DNA of 64,000 nt from Blattamonas nauphoetae (Eukaryota; Preaxostyla; Oxymonadida), in the NCBI GenBank assembly GCA_033064195.1, contig JARBJD010000005.1:558001-622000 (forward strand). The letters are read 5' to 3'. How positions within the stretch are numbered: the first letter of the stretch is position 1; every line of letters begins with the position of its first letter. The notes beneath the pieces were generated by a model, which saw only the letters and a program-made list of their open reading frames with translations, was not told where the DNA came from and made no database searches. The position numbers were made by a program, and so were the translations under genes. Shown here piece by piece: positions 52,900 through 64,000 of the stretch.

Positions 52900-53432
52900 T
52901 TGTGGAGAAGATGCTGGACGAGGTTCAGTCACAACAGCACCGTCCCAGATGTCGAAGGCTTCTCAGCCCATTTTGTGAAATGTGCTGCTCTACTCGCCGA
53001 TTTTGTGATGCTAGATCCGTCAGACATCACATATCTCGTCACTCTCGATGCTGTCCACTTGTCTCTCCGTCTGAACAGCTGTACCCTCTCAGCGTGCACC
53101 ACTTTATCGAGTCTGTTGCTTCGACAATTCGTCTGGTTGAGATGTTCGATCTTGTCCGCAGCTTCCTTCCTGTTTGGAGTTCGTTCCGTCGAACAGTTGG
53201 CACTTCTGTCCGTCTCAACCCAGACCGTGCTGAAGCTGTGCTCGCCACCACACTCTGTGCCCAAATCCGAGACAGCTGTCTCTACTCCCACACAGCCTTC
53301 GACCGCCTCGAGTTCGTCCATCGCGAGGTACTTCCGAATTCAGCCACCATCTCCTTCAGCATGACATCCTCCCCACACCAGCCTCTCCTTCGACTCATTG
53401 CTAAGATCGATCCCTTTCGGAAGGAAGACTGA
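52900..53432 (+). pseudogene. Decayed coding remnant
   Basis: Two overlapping + frames share coding-like composition: HFVKCAALLADFVMLDPSDI in one, HHFIESVASTIRLVEMFDLV and AFDRLEFVHREVLPNSATIS in the other. Neither has a start, so this is best read as a frameshifted piece of a helical protein. It lies directly against the leftward fragment at 52895. Confidence 0.4.
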
Positions 53433-53580
53433 CAAGTCATTTCACAGCTCGCTTTCCTCCACTCATTCTTCGGTAAATGGACAGATGGATTTGACTCTCC
53501 AAGCAACCCTCAACTAGGCCTCTGTCCCTCTCCGCAACAACGGTAGTCTCGCTGCACCACCTGCCCTCGTCTTTTCAAAC

Positions 53581-54314
53581 GTGCCGTCGTCATTCGTGTT
53601 CACAGTGAACCACGCCACTCCCCCAAACTGGATTGTGGTGCAGAAAGAGGCAGCAGAAAACTTGCATAACATCGTCTTCAATCAAATCACCGAAATAAAG
53701 AAGACCGTCACAGCTGTGTACGCCATCAGCACCCTCCTTGTCTCTGACAACGTCGATACAATGTATTGTTCATCCGCAATCTGCATTCCTCTCAACTTCC
53801 ATACTCCGCACTTCGAGAACGGGGACAAACTCGGAATGGAACGAACCAACACTTCTTCACTCGTCGTCGACCACAACTGCTGCTTGATCGATTTGGTGCT
53901 TTTGGCTTCTCGGATGGTTGTGTTCTCTTGGAGGGCGGAGAGCGAGAGAGGGGAGAGTGGGCCGCGGGGTGAGGTTTGTGTTGGGATTGACACGTTCAGC
54001 GAGCGGGACGAGGTGGATGTGGATTGGTTGTGGGTGAAGTGAGGGTGGGGAGAGTGGGTGAAGGGCGAGCGAGGTGACGTTTGGGTGCCGAATGTGTTGA
54101 GCTCAATTTCGAGATTTCTGAACTTGGCTTTCTCAAACACTTCTTCCTCGTTGTCCCTCTCTTCTCCACCCCACTCAGAATCCCTCATTGCATCCAGCTG
54201 TGTCCTTCCATCCATCCCTCTCGTCCTTCCATCCATCCCTCTCGTCCTTCCATCCATCCCTCTCGTCCTTCCATCCATCCCTCTCGTCCTTCCATCCTTC
54301 TTCTCCTCTCCCAT
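53581..54314. other. Two opposing ORFs, real strand undecided
   Basis: On the + strand 53581-54042 encodes 153 residues (NWIVVQKEAAENLHNIVFNQ, VYAISTLLVSDNVDTMYC). On the - strand 53682-54314 encodes 210 residues, with tandem RTRGMDG from the minisatellite, a disordered Ser/Pro part with TQTSPR twice, and a hydrophobic end. Only one can be the gene and neither has a recognisable domain. I lean slightly to the + frame as a fragment. Confidence 0.35.
54203..54298 (+). repeat. 21-bp minisatellite
   Basis: About 4.6 perfect tandem copies of TCCTTCCATCCATCCCTCTCG. The unit is a multiple of three, so it adds seven residues per copy in any frame. Perfect identity between units indicates recent expansion. 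Confidence 0.95.
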
Positions 54315-54371
54315 CTCTCTTCGTGTTGTTGGAGGTGGGGTTGACTATAATCAATCCGGCAAAGTATCTAC

Positions 54372-55578
54372 AGTTTGTGCCAAAAAGATGCCGATCTGCG
54401 CCAAAAAACATTCCCACCATTCAGACTTACGGACTCCAGACGATCTGGCAAAGTTCTTTTCTCCTTTTTTCTCACTTCCCCCAGGACTCAGTATAGACTC
54501 AAACTTGTGATAGTGTGATTGCAGGGACTTTGGACTGCAGATCTCACCACTTTTCGTCTCAAGCCTTTGTCTCTCCTCCAAGGCTCACAATGCGTTGTTC
54601 TTTGCTTGTTTGACTTTCATTCATTTGTCTTCATCTCTTTTTGCAGCATTTTTGAACATTGTGGATGGACATTCCTCGTTTGTCAAGACTTGATGATCAA
54701 AGTCATCATTGTCCCTGAACTTCCTTTATTTGCTCGTCTTATCGTTTTTATCATCTTCTCCAGTCCTTCTTTCCTAAATCATCAACTTTCCCAACATTCA
54801 ATCAGCATCCTTATTCACTTCTTTTCCATCCTTTTGGTTTTCATGTTTCGGAGATTCTCCCTTCAGGCAGAGGCGTGATAACATTCGTCTGGATTTGTTT
54901 TAACGAGAAGCTCGCCTTTTTCTGGTTAATGTTAATTTTCTTTCTCAGGATCCCGTTTCTCTGAAGCCACCATGTTGTTTTTGCTTAATTTCATGACTAA
55001 AAAGAATTGAAAGTGGAATAACGAAATGAAAAGAAGCTAATGAGAACATGACATGCAAATTTTGATGTGGAATCGCACCTGCCTTTGGATAGAAACGTGA
55101 AAAAAAGAAAACGAAAATAAACGGGAAGAATTGGTGTATACTCCAGAATGAATGCTTGGAAAGGTCTGCAGAAAGCAAACGATGATACGAGAAAACGAGA
55201 AAAATGATTAAAACGAGAAAACAAACGCGTTGTTTGGATGTTGAGGATTGTGATCATCAAATCAAGATGTATGAGGAAAACCTTCCAATACAGCTCATAA
55301 ACACTGTTAAAATGGAGACACATAAATGAATTATCGTCGAAAAACGAAGAAAAACACATACTGAGTCATGGAGAGGAGAGAGAGTTTGGACGGTGAAGAT
55401 TGGTGAGATCTGGTGTCCAAAGTCCCTGCAATCACACTATCACAAGTTTGAGTCTATACTGAGTCCTGGGGGAAGTGAGAAAAAAGGAGAAAAGAACTTT
55501 GCCAGATCGTCTGGAGTCCGTAAGTCTGAATGGTGGGAATGTTTTTTGGCGCAGATCGGCATCTTTTTGGCACAAACT
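54372..55578. mobile_element. 1.2-kb element with perfect 164-bp inverted ends
   Basis: Arms 54372-54535 and 55415-55578 are identical in inverted orientation, beginning AGTTTGTGCCAAAAAGATGC. Weaker similarity continues inward for some 25-50 bases. The ~880-bp core is AT-rich and has no clear gene (a 119-codon frame at 54519-54878 is hydrophobic by composition). No certain target duplication is seen, although TA lies at or next to both edges. It looks like a non-autonomous DNA transposon of unknown family or a recent foldback element. Confidence 0.75.
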
Positions 55579-55667
55579 AGACCCAAACTGAATGAAGTAT
55601 GGTTTTTTGAAATGTTACGGTTGATGCAAATTTATGAGGGTTATTTTAAATATAAGGTCGATAAATC

Positions 55668-55790
55668 TGAATGAAGTGACTTCTATTTGAATAGGGTACG
55701 ATCCTAATTGAATCGAAAGAGTTCTTTCAAAAGAACAGGGTTATTTCAAAATAACCAAGTTCATTCAAATTAAGACCCACAACAAAACAT
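55668..55790. other. Array of short perfect hairpins
   Basis: In ~90 bases there are five small palindromes: GAAGTGACTTC, CTATTTGAATAG, CGATCCTAATTGAATCG, GTTCTTTCAAAAGAAC (55721-55736) and GGTTATTTCAAAATAACC (55739-55756). The last two are perfect 7- and 8-bp stems with the same CA loop. No gene overlaps them. Function unknown. Confidence 0.6.
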
Positions 55791-57229
55791 TTTTGTCAGT
55801 TAACACTCTTAATTCACCTGAGATCCATTTCTTTGCATTCGCAAACAGTGTGTGAACGGTAAAACACCCGGTCTTTTTTAGTTTCAAGGAAGATCTGTTG
55901 ACCATCCCATTCATTTTTAACTTTTCCTCGCCGACTGCTGATCTCTGAGAGACTCAACCAATAAGTTAAGAAACGATGGTATTGATTCCGAAAACTTACC
56001 ATAATATCGTGAGATGGTCTCCAATTTCAATCAATCCTTTCAGAAATGTTAGATCTCTCGTTGCAACAACAAACACTGTGTTTGACGAGAATTAAAGTTC
56101 AGTTAGCGAGATTTCGGTACTTGTTGGTGTTCCTTTGGCGACTTCCACACCAGCTTGGAAAGGAGGTGTGTTGTCCTGCTTCTTTTAGTAGTATCGTCGG
56201 AACAATCTCAGGCACCTTCGAAATGTTGACAGAGCTTCGCGGCTTCTCGTTCACAGATGGCAAACCGAGTAAACCAAATCCCACCGAGACAGAACGTCCT
56301 TACAGGAACAGTGGTGCCTCTTTGAATGACACAACAGTCATGCTGATCGCAGGCGAATGACAGGAAGAAATCGTGATTGACTTTGTCTTTTCCAAGTACT
56401 TTGTTGGTTTCTGGAGTCTTTCAGGAGAGACGGGGAGAAAGAGGGTGATGAGACGAAGGAGAGGTTGAGTGAATGTGTCTAATCGAACGGGAAGTCGGAA
56501 AGGATTGACTGGATGACGTGTGAAGCATTGAGCGAAGTGCTGAGAGTCGCAAGTGGGGTACAAACAGAATGTGGTGGACTGAGCGTGTCTTTCCCTGTCA
56601 CAGACGTTCTGTCCCATTTTGGGAGAATGAGTGGAGCAGAGAAAGCGATATTGCTGAAATAAGCCCACACAAGCGGCTCACGTTCTGAGTTTGTTGGCTT
56701 TTTCTTAACCAGCTTTTCATAAACAGTGAGATGGAGTCAGATGCAGTGGATCATTGCTTGGATGCACCTTGTTCTGTGCAGTTCTTTCCACCAAGATCGT
56801 TTCCAGCGACCATTCTCGACCTCAGAGTTCGAGATCAGTTACGAGAAAAGGTAATTCCCAGACGAGTCAGAGACAAGCTGGAACCTGATACAGGAGAACA
56901 AGAGCGCTGTCAACGATTGAAGATTGTTAGAATTGGCTGGTTTTGGTTATGATTTTTGCGATGGGTCCAGATCTAGGAGATGTTCTCGCCTGTGTGGAGA
57001 AGAGCGAGGGAGATTGGGTCGATAATGGTTGAGGTGGAAGCTACGTATTGTCGAGACTTAATCTGTTTGCGAAATGGATGGAGGGGATGGTCATCTGAGC
57101 GTGAGTGGAGGTGGAAGTACCAGTGGTTGGATCGTGAGGAAAAGTTTGGGGAGATTGCGTGTCCAAAAAGCCGGGGAAGTTGACTGATCATAGATTTCGT
57201 TCGCTTTCAACGTTAATGCTTGACTGGGC
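55791..57229. other. Gene-poor stretch with weak ORFs
   Basis: A + frame at 56046-56360 (104 codons, SFSSIVGTISGTFEMLTELR) and another at 56731-56952 might be fragments of SPRY-like or other families, but nothing is diagnostic. The rest shows no repeat or RNA gene. Confidence 0.3.
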
Positions 57230-58816
57230 GGTGTGGTGTTGTCATTTTGGCGTCAGTCCTGCCGACTCTCCTCACCCATTCAGCTGGCGCGGTTTGGCTG
57301 CTCCGACGGGGGAAGAGGCGGCGAGGTAGAGAAGAGAAAGGGCACTCAGCACTTGCGTCTTCGAAAGCACAGTCGTCAGGTCAATCGTGTTCAGTTCAGC
57401 CAGAAGAGCATGCAGTGTCAACTCGACCTGAAGGCGCTCCGCCAGCTCAGCTATGGTGTCCTCGTCTGTCTCCTTCTCAACAACTGGCTCTGTGTAGCGA
57501 AGCTCTCGACAGCGTTCTCGGTCAGCTTGAGTGACTCCGAGATGAGCGACACCATCTGCTCCTCGTCGCTTTCGAGTGGCTGCCCCAGCTCGATCGTGCT
57601 GGCCATCACAGCCGAGTTGAGAAGGGTCACAATGACAGACACAGCATCTTGCGCGACTGCCCAGTTGTTCAGACGGACAGCAGCAGACACAATCTCGACC
57701 AGAGCGAGGCCGGCGTTGTTGATGTTCGGCAGGCGGCGAGGTCGGGCTTGCAGTGTGTCGGCGTGTCGGATGGGCGAGACATGGTCGACGACGTGCGAGT
57801 TGCTTTCAGTTCGTGATGTGTCTTCAGTAGGTGCCCCTCGGCTGCCTCTTCCTCCTTCCCATCTTTCTCGTTTTCTTCCTTGTCCTCTTCGTCCTTCTAT
57901 TTTTCTTCCTTCTTCTCATCTCCCTGCTCGTCGTCTGATTCTTTGTCCGGCGTGTCGTTCGGGACGAGGATGATCCACTCCGAATCCCTCGCCAGCTCGA
58001 CCAGCATCCGTAGTGTCTTGATCGACTCGCCCAGCATGTGCCACTCGTTCGGCACGCTCAGATCCAGGCTGCCTACACGCTCTGCATCAGCAGGCACACA
58101 CTTGCACCGAGCTGGCACACGTCTTCAGAGCGTACACGGTTCCACTTGGGTTCGGGGTGGTTGAGAGCGACGTGTCTGCTTCTCTTGCCGTATCTGAAGT
58201 GCTCACAATCAACTACAGCAGCTCCGTCACGCGGTTCAGAACTTGTGTCATCTTTCTGTCCTTCTGCACCGCAATCTGCTCCTCCGATCCTCGCTGTGGG
58301 TCTGTCTCGTCCAACACCGCGTCGTGTTGTATGTTCCGCATACTCTCCTTCGAAAAGGCAGTTTGGAGCATTTCCAGCACACCCGCGTCGATCTCAGCGG
58401 CTGCTGAATGTCTGCCCTCGCTGCCGCTGTGCAGTGACAGATGGAACACGTTCACCACAGCCAGCCACACGCGCATCAGCACCTGGTGCTCTCGATGGCC
58501 CTTGCTGCTGCTCACGTCCTCGTCGCACCCCGACAGAAGATGGATGCAGTCAAAGAGAACAGTCAGGCCTCCGCAGAACACGGCGATGGTGAGGAGGGAG
58601 GAAGATGGCGACGCGCGCAGTTCGTTCAGGTTGTCCAGGCAGAGCGCAGCATTCCCGAAGAACGGGACGAAGGAGTTGATGAACAAGTTGCTCCGCATCG
58701 TCAGGCAGTCACTCATCAATCCCTGGTCGTCTGACTCACAGGAGATCTCGTGCAGTGTGAGCATGGCGAGGAGGAGCGGGCTTGGAGTCTCTGATTCCAA
58801 GATGTCTGCTGCTTAG
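57230..58816 (-). pseudogene. Large helical-solenoid protein, frameshifted
   Basis: The leftward coding signal is strong but broken. 58213-58800 encodes MESETPSPLLLAMLTLHEIS onward, with LLTIAVFCGGLTVLFDCIHL and EHQVLMRVWLAVVNVFHL. After an in-frame TAG at 58213-58215 the frame stays open for some 40 codons. Another segment (57897-58118: EWHMLGESIKTLRMLVELAR, then a Glu/Lys-rich end) meets a second in-frame TAG at 57897-57899 inside the acidic run. A third segment covers 57451-57690 (NNWAVAQDAVSVIVTLLNSA). Frame changes separate the segments. The helices suggest an ARM/HEAT-like scaffold; the family is not recognised. Confidence 0.6.
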
Positions 58817-59233
58817 ATTGTCGGCGACGATTCTGCCGAGGCTGGCTGTGGCTGGGTGTGTGGGGGATCTGGAGGAAGGGTCGAAGGAGGTGTGGATAGA
58901 GGGGTTGGCTGGTGTGCGTGAATGGACTCAGGCGGGACATGTTCTTCAGTAGCTCCCGTTGTCTCCAACTGGTTTTCTTCATCGCGTTGTTACGATTGGG
59001 AGGGAGATTGAGGATTAGACTGGCTTGCTTCATTCCCATCAACCTTTTCCTGATTCTGAATGGATTCTGGCGAGCTCTCTTCGTATTGGTTTTTTGGGCT
59101 TTTGTGAGTAAGCTGATGCGACTTGCATGTCAGGTGGTGTTGTTTGAGTGGTGTTCTCCAGAATATCTGTAAGAGGAGTCGAGATACATTGAGGCGAGGA
59201 GAGTAGGCGTTGGGCTGGCCAAGATGTGTGAGA

Positions 59234-59800
59234 TTACTGTGATTGAGTGTCGAAGGAACCAATAAAAGGACTCGATCCGTTCTGAAGAGAGTTGGCAACA
59301 GAGTTTGAAAGAACAGATGTCGAATTTATCAAGTTCTCTGGTTGATCCGAATTCTTCCTCAGAATGTTTACCAAAGATTCAATAACTCCTTCTTCAACAC
59401 ATTCCAGATTTCCGTGATCTAAATTGATGAAAAAATAGTCAGACAGAAAGGAGAAAACTGTTCTGGGCGAGGAGAGCAAGAAGGCCTGTCCCGATTCGAG
59501 TGATCGACTGGTTATTCGAACAGTGAGGTCGGAAAGTGGCAACAACAGGAGCCAAATGCTCAGGCTCGGGAATTGATCGACAGTGTTTTCTGGTCCTGGA
59601 GAGATGAGATGAGGAGAGTGAAACCTTGGTCGATAAGTTGGTTAAAGAACATAACAATGGAATGAATGAGAGTCGAAATTTTCGGAAAGATGCAGATGCC
59701 TATTGTAAGCTTCGTGATGGTTTCAGTTTCAAGCAAGGATGGGGCGAAATTAAAAGCCAAAAAAAAAGAAAGGACATACATGACGCAAGGTGCAAGACAC
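59234..59800 (-). CDS. Armadillo-like repeat protein, partial model
   Basis: Leftward coding segments include NNQSITRIGTGLLALLAQN, then after a 40-nt intron-like gap (GTTTTC..TTTAG, about 59439-59400) HGNLECVEEGVIESLVNILR and LINSTSVLSNSVANSLQNG, ending FDTQSQ with TAA. The ARM-type spacing (GLLALLAQN, GVIESLVNIL) suggests a beta-catenin/importin-like solenoid used for protein binding. The 5' exons were not resolved. An alternative frame through the first segment is also open, so the exact splice pattern is uncertain. Confidence 0.5.
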
Positions 59801-60709
59801 AAAGGATTGCCGATGTGGGTCGTACATGGAGAGGTTTGTTCAGTTGTTACGCGAATGTCTCGATGGGAGTGGAGATAGCACCCGATCTAGCAACAAGTTA
59901 GCAAACGTGTGCTTAACGAGAATTGGTACAAGGGAAGGACGATCAGACGACTTTAAACATTTCTCGGGGGAGTTTTCACGCTGCCACAGGAATGACACAA
60001 AATGGCGATGAGAGAGAATGTGAGAGAAACCTGAAGATGCGAGCGATGCAAGGGTAAGCACCATTCATTGGATGAGATCCTCGTCTTTTCGAAAGAAGAA
60101 ATCAAAAGGAATCATCACAATAGCGTTTATCAGTTCCTGCTGTACCGTGGTGGCAGCAAGTTCCTCTTGAAGAGGTGAAAAAGGGGAAGAACACACTCGT
60201 GTGACAAATATTGTGGATTGCTGAGAATACGAGAATGAGGATAGTGCTGTTGGAGTTCATGAACACAGGATTGGTGATAATGAGGAGTTCAGCCTTATTC
60301 AGAGTTGAATGTCTTTGTGGCAGAAACTGGAGGAATCAAGCAAAAATCAGGTCAACCAAAGTGTGGGGATTGTGTAACAATCCGGAGAACTTCTGTCAGT
60401 CCATGACTCTTCGCTGAAAAAGGATTGTTCAGGTCCGAACCATTACAAAATGAGTCTCTCACAGAATCTTCAAAGTCCAACTGTATGTTTTGGTTCAATA
60501 GACTGTCATGTGTTCTAGTCGGAAACAATCGAAAATGCCTCCGATAGCCCATCGGACTTACTGCTTCCGCCGACCCCGTCCGTATCCTTACAATCCACAC
60601 AGACGATCTGGAAGTATGTGATTCTTTCCTATTCATTGTGTAATAAACTTGAAGAAGTCCAATTTCATACCAGAGTCTGTTCGGGTCTCCATCACCTTTC
60701 ACACACAGC
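59801..60709. other. Region with one unassigned leftward ORF
   Basis: A - strand frame, 60352-60801, encodes 149 residues (LSRGLGEFQFKLCVKGDGDP, EIGLLQVYYTMNRKESHTSR) that look coding. It overlaps the start of the transposase frame by 90 bases, so it may be a host-gene fragment into which the transposon landed. No domain is recognised. The rest is AT-rich with no feature. Confidence 0.35.
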
Positions 60710-62025
60710 TTGAATTGGAATTCCCCCAGTCCTCTAGATAGAGCAACGAACCTGATGAGATCCCATGTCTCTCCACAGCCAGGAGAGTTAAATCTCCCCA
60801 TAGAGACTGAGGAGATTCGAAAAGTGAAAAGGGCATCGTCAACTCAGCTGAACGAATTACAAAAGTTAAAAACAAGACAAACCCAGGCTATTTTGAATAC
60901 GAGACCCATTAAGAAAAAACCAGAAAAAACCGGGGGATTAACGCAGAGCTACGAAGACGGGAATCATTGGGAACAACTGCGAATCTCCGCCGACAACTTC
61001 CATTCGCTTGTGACACGAATATCAGACAAATTTCCTGAGGGACCAAAGAGGGGAAAGAAGAAGAGCTTGGCAACCTCAGATGAGCTAATTATTTACCTAG
61101 AATGGCTTTCATCCCAAACGAAACAGAAGCAAATATCTCGATTCATGAATCTCAGCGAAACGATGACATCCAACGCAATTCATAACATCCGACCCAGGTT
61201 GCACTCTGTTCTATCAGATTTGTTTAATTCCCCCCCTCGTCCCGTCCCAAATCAACTCTCGAAATGGCCATTCGTGGCACTGTACGTTGATGCCACCACC
61301 ATCGTCGTTCCGAAGCCATTGGTTCCACATAACCATGGCAAAGTTTTATGGGATGGTCATCACGACGTATATGCGATGAAATTTCAGGTTTGCGTGTCGG
61401 CATCACCACCCCACAAAGCCCTTTTTGTTTCTGATGGATATCAAGGCTCCAAACACGATGTGATGGTCTTCCGCGAAAATCTTCCCATTATCGAGCAATA
61501 CCTCCAAAAGACAGAATCAGAAAAACTCGTATTCAAAGAGAATGGAGAGACATCATGGGGAATCATGGGGGATCAGGGGTACCTTGGTCAATTTCCACAA
61601 TTTCGATTTATCCGTCCAACAAAACTCACAGAAGAGAACAGGAGCAATGAGCAAGTAAAAGAGCACAACAAATGGGTTGCTCACGAAAGAATTGAAGTGG
61701 AAAGATTTTTGGAAGAATGAAGACTATTTGGCTTCGTTTAGCCGGAACGTATGATGGAGGGATGGATTCAATCAATATGGACACGCAAATCGCTGTATGG
61801 CTGACGAACCTGCACATCGACTCTTGGTCGGGGTTTTCCTTTGATGACACGTTTAGTGACAGAGCGCTGGCTCACACTGTTGAGCCAGCTCTTACAATAG
61901 CAAAAATCAAAGCAATTTCCAGAAAGGCTCATGCGGACATCAGCCACGTTCGTCGTATATCAAACACGTCCTCATCTCCGGAGTCACAACCGACACAACA
62001 CAGCTTTGACTTTGACGAATTCTAA
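60710..62025 (+). mobile_element. PIF/Harbinger-type DNA transposon, transposase frameshifted
   Basis: The + frame 60710-61720 encodes a DDE-superfamily nuclease. An N-terminal helical DNA-binding region comes first (DELIIYLEWLSSQTKQKQIS), then VALYVDATTI (first Asp), SDGYQGSKHDVMVF, GIMGDQGYLG (second Asp) and RIEVERF with the Glu. There the frame breaks: a run of five T at about 61709-61713, where six would be needed, causes a premature TGA. The next frame (61717-62025) carries the expected continuation GRMKTIWLRLAG and an acidic tail. No terminal inverted repeats were found by eye, so the ends are unknown. It is probably a recently dead copy, or a sequence error in a homopolymer. The start codon is uncertain. 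Confidence 0.85.
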
Positions 62026-63369
62026 TTTGTGAACCCTCACTATTCACTCTAATTCCTCAGCTTTCAACCACTCCCATTTGTAAAGATTCCTTTCAGGTCA
62101 TTTTTCAGTCTTCCATCTTTAAGCCGGCTATCCCTGCAATTCTCTCAGAAGTCACAGCTCTCCGCGTGAACACATTTCATCCGATGGAACTTGTCAGGAT
62201 TGACGAGACATGCCAAGATTCGTTCTCTTAAACTTTTCGCGTCCCACTTCCCTCTGGTTCGAATACACACGCAAAACCTTTCCTCAATGTCTGACAATCT
62301 TCTTACAACTTCTTTACCTTTTACTTTTCAGTCGTGTCAATTCATACACCAACAATGCCTCGGTCATCCTTCCATCCAAGCTTCCCAATGACTCCCCAGA
62401 CAGGACTACGATATGATGTCGTTTTTCCTGTAACGCCACATGTTGTTTGGATGCGGAGAACAGCACTGTTTGGTTAGTGAGTGCCATTTCCTCACCATCT
62501 CTCATCAGAGGTCTTTCTTCAGCAACACCGAGACCTTCAAATTATCTTGAGATGTTGTTTTCATCTTAACCCGACGAGCATTACTGTGAAACCTTTTCAG
62601 TGTGCTGAATTATATTATCTCAAATGGCGATGGCGCCGTCTGGAGATTCGTCGTCTTTTCTTTGAACCGTCAACGTAACTCGTTCAACAGTCCAACCGAG
62701 CCACACTTCACACATCTCTATTCCTCGTTTCTGCAACTTGTTGCATAAACTGAACGTCCGGAAGAAATGCGCGACGTCCCACGACCGACAGGTCTCAACC
62801 CCGTTCACCAATTCATTTGGAACTATCCTCTCCAGCGACAATCAACAATTTCGAACCTACGCTTCTGGATGTGGTTCAGTCATCTTTTTTCTCAGGAGGA
62901 ATTTGCATTATTGTTCCTTAGCATATCCAAAGACAACGCGTTCATCCACAGCTTCATTCGAGCCTATTGGGAGAACTATCATATGGAACAACTCCCCCCT
63001 CGCTTCCATTCACGGGCTACTGAGACAGGATTGGCCGGAATAGTCACTGCACAGAGCACCCACGAGTTCGAATCCGTATCGGCTCAGCCTGACACAAGAC
63101 TGCTTCCCAGAATGGATCCTGACATAAATTGGATTGTTACATCGATATTGACAACGTTCAGAGCCTCCCTTTAAACAGGGTTCAACCATAATCCGTCATA
63201 TTCCACATTCACGTGTGTGCTTGTGTAACAGTCCCAATCTCTGAGCGAAAGAAATAAACAAATGAACTGGGTTCTCCAAAAAATGAACAAAAGTGAAATA
63301 GCCATCATCAGCTCACAAACACCGACCATTTCCGAACCCCCCCGACCTCTCCTCCCTCACCCCCACTTC
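62026..63369. other. Weak coding signal on + strand
   Basis: 62767-63174 is open for 135 codons with a coding look (SHLFSQEEFALLFLSISKDN, FIRAYWENYHMEQLPPRF). It may be a fragment of the gene that follows, but no domain is seen. From 62026 to 62766 there is no supported feature. Confidence 0.35.
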
Positions 63370-64000
63370 ACTTCCCTCAGCCACTCCAACGACAAGCAAT
63401 TGTCGACGTCTTCATCAAACATCTCCCCGAGTCCTTGTCAGTCACTACCCTCGCCCACTCTTCCACGAAGAACACACTGCGCGAAGTATATCGAAACTCG
63501 TTCGACCAGAATGGGCAGACGCTGGATTCCAGCCCGATTGCTGATCTTCTTCTGCTGCTTACGCCGTCCACGTCGTGTGGGCCGATGATCAGAGTGTTGT
63601 CTCAGTAGCCCTTCCTTCAGTTTGCTACTGAAGAGGAACTGACAGTCGGAACGACCGGATCGATGCTGCTTCAACAATCACTTCCTCTCACCTTCACAAG
63701 CACCTCAGCGACTCGTCCATTTCTCAGAACTCTCGTCTCCATCATCGCGCAGAGGATGCTGTCTCGCTCGCCGTTGGTCGCTCTTTACCCGTATCGTCCA
63801 CAGGCCCCGTATTCACACTCACATCACGTCCTGAATGTGGCTGACAGTGTGGCCTTCGCTCCTCCTTCTCACACTCCACTCGATGTCGACATCACTTGGG
63901 TCGATGTGCCGGTCGTCCTCCAGCGGATTCTGATCGAAGAGAAGACAGGAGAGCAACTTGAACAGGAAGGACACGGCGAGAACATTGTTGAGACTATCGA
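63370..64000 (+). pseudogene. Large protein fragment with in-frame TAG, continues beyond window
   Basis: The frame RQAIVDVFIKHLPESLSVTT runs through DSSPIADLLLLLTPSTSCGP, meets TAG at 63606-63608, and is then open in the same frame to the window edge (FATEEELTVGTTGSMLLQQS, DITWVDVPVVLQRILIEEKT). Both sides have the same coding style, so the stop interrupts a gene rather than ending it. The 5' end and identity are unknown. Confidence 0.5.

Noticed and set aside
1-64000. Alternative genetic code with TAA/TAG as Gln, as in one oxymonad
   Set aside because: Histone H4, PTB-like, sirtuin-like and ABCC genes end at TAA at the expected place, and others at TAG, so both act as stops here.
1-64000. 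CRISPR array or bacterial operon features
   Set aside because: No regularly spaced direct repeats were seen, and spliceosomal introns and histones show the DNA is eukaryotic.

Overview
The window looks like nuclear DNA of a unicellular eukaryote. Genes carry short GT-AG introns, mostly 23 to 143 nt. There are a histone H4, a 14-3-3 protein, a four-RRM PTB-like protein, a sirtuin relative and an ABCC transporter. All three stop codons end genes, so the standard code applies. The beta-helix surface proteins, the helical-repeat and coiled-coil/SPRY families and the DIRS retroelement suggest a metamonad, perhaps an oxymonad-type Preaxostylan. That placement is inference from gene style and was not tested by a search.

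Layout. Positions 1-24.8 kb are gene-dense: beta-helix surface protein (-), histone H4 (+), an eight-helix membrane protein (-), PTB-like protein (-) head to head with a degenerate sirtuin (+), a helical protein, an RNase-kappa-like protein, a large membrane protein, an acidic protein (-), a cathepsin-B-like pseudoprotease, a divergent 14-3-3, a helical-repeat protein and a coiled-coil/SPRY protein (-). Positions 24.8-29.6 kb are gene-poor and hold a mariner-type MITE, a tRNA-like sequence and an 80-bp relic. Positions 29.6-43.6 kb are a large palindromic block. Two almost identical ABCC transporter genes face away from each other across an 83-bp spacer, and a 4.5-kb DIRS1-type retroelement sits in exon 1 of the right-hand copy. 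Positions 43.6-48 kb hold a helical-repeat protein and a type I membrane protein. Positions 48-64 kb are largely a graveyard of gene fragments (glycosidase family 31, coiled-coil and helical-repeat proteins), with one intact surface protein, a 1.2-kb inverted-repeat element, a run of short hairpins and a frameshifted Harbinger-type DNA transposon.

The most interesting structure is the 14-kb palindromic block. Its two outer edges split an 80-bp sequence that lies unbroken elsewhere in the window at 25.4 kb. This suggests the whole inverted ABCC pair is a discrete insertion upstream of another gene. The left arm preserves the empty target site of the DIRS element, which gives an exact insertion point. 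Other notable items are the 23-nt intron in the ABCC gene, a histone H4 that lacks the usual basic patch and Lys20, and two conserved enzyme folds (cathepsin B and sirtuin) whose catalytic residues have been replaced.
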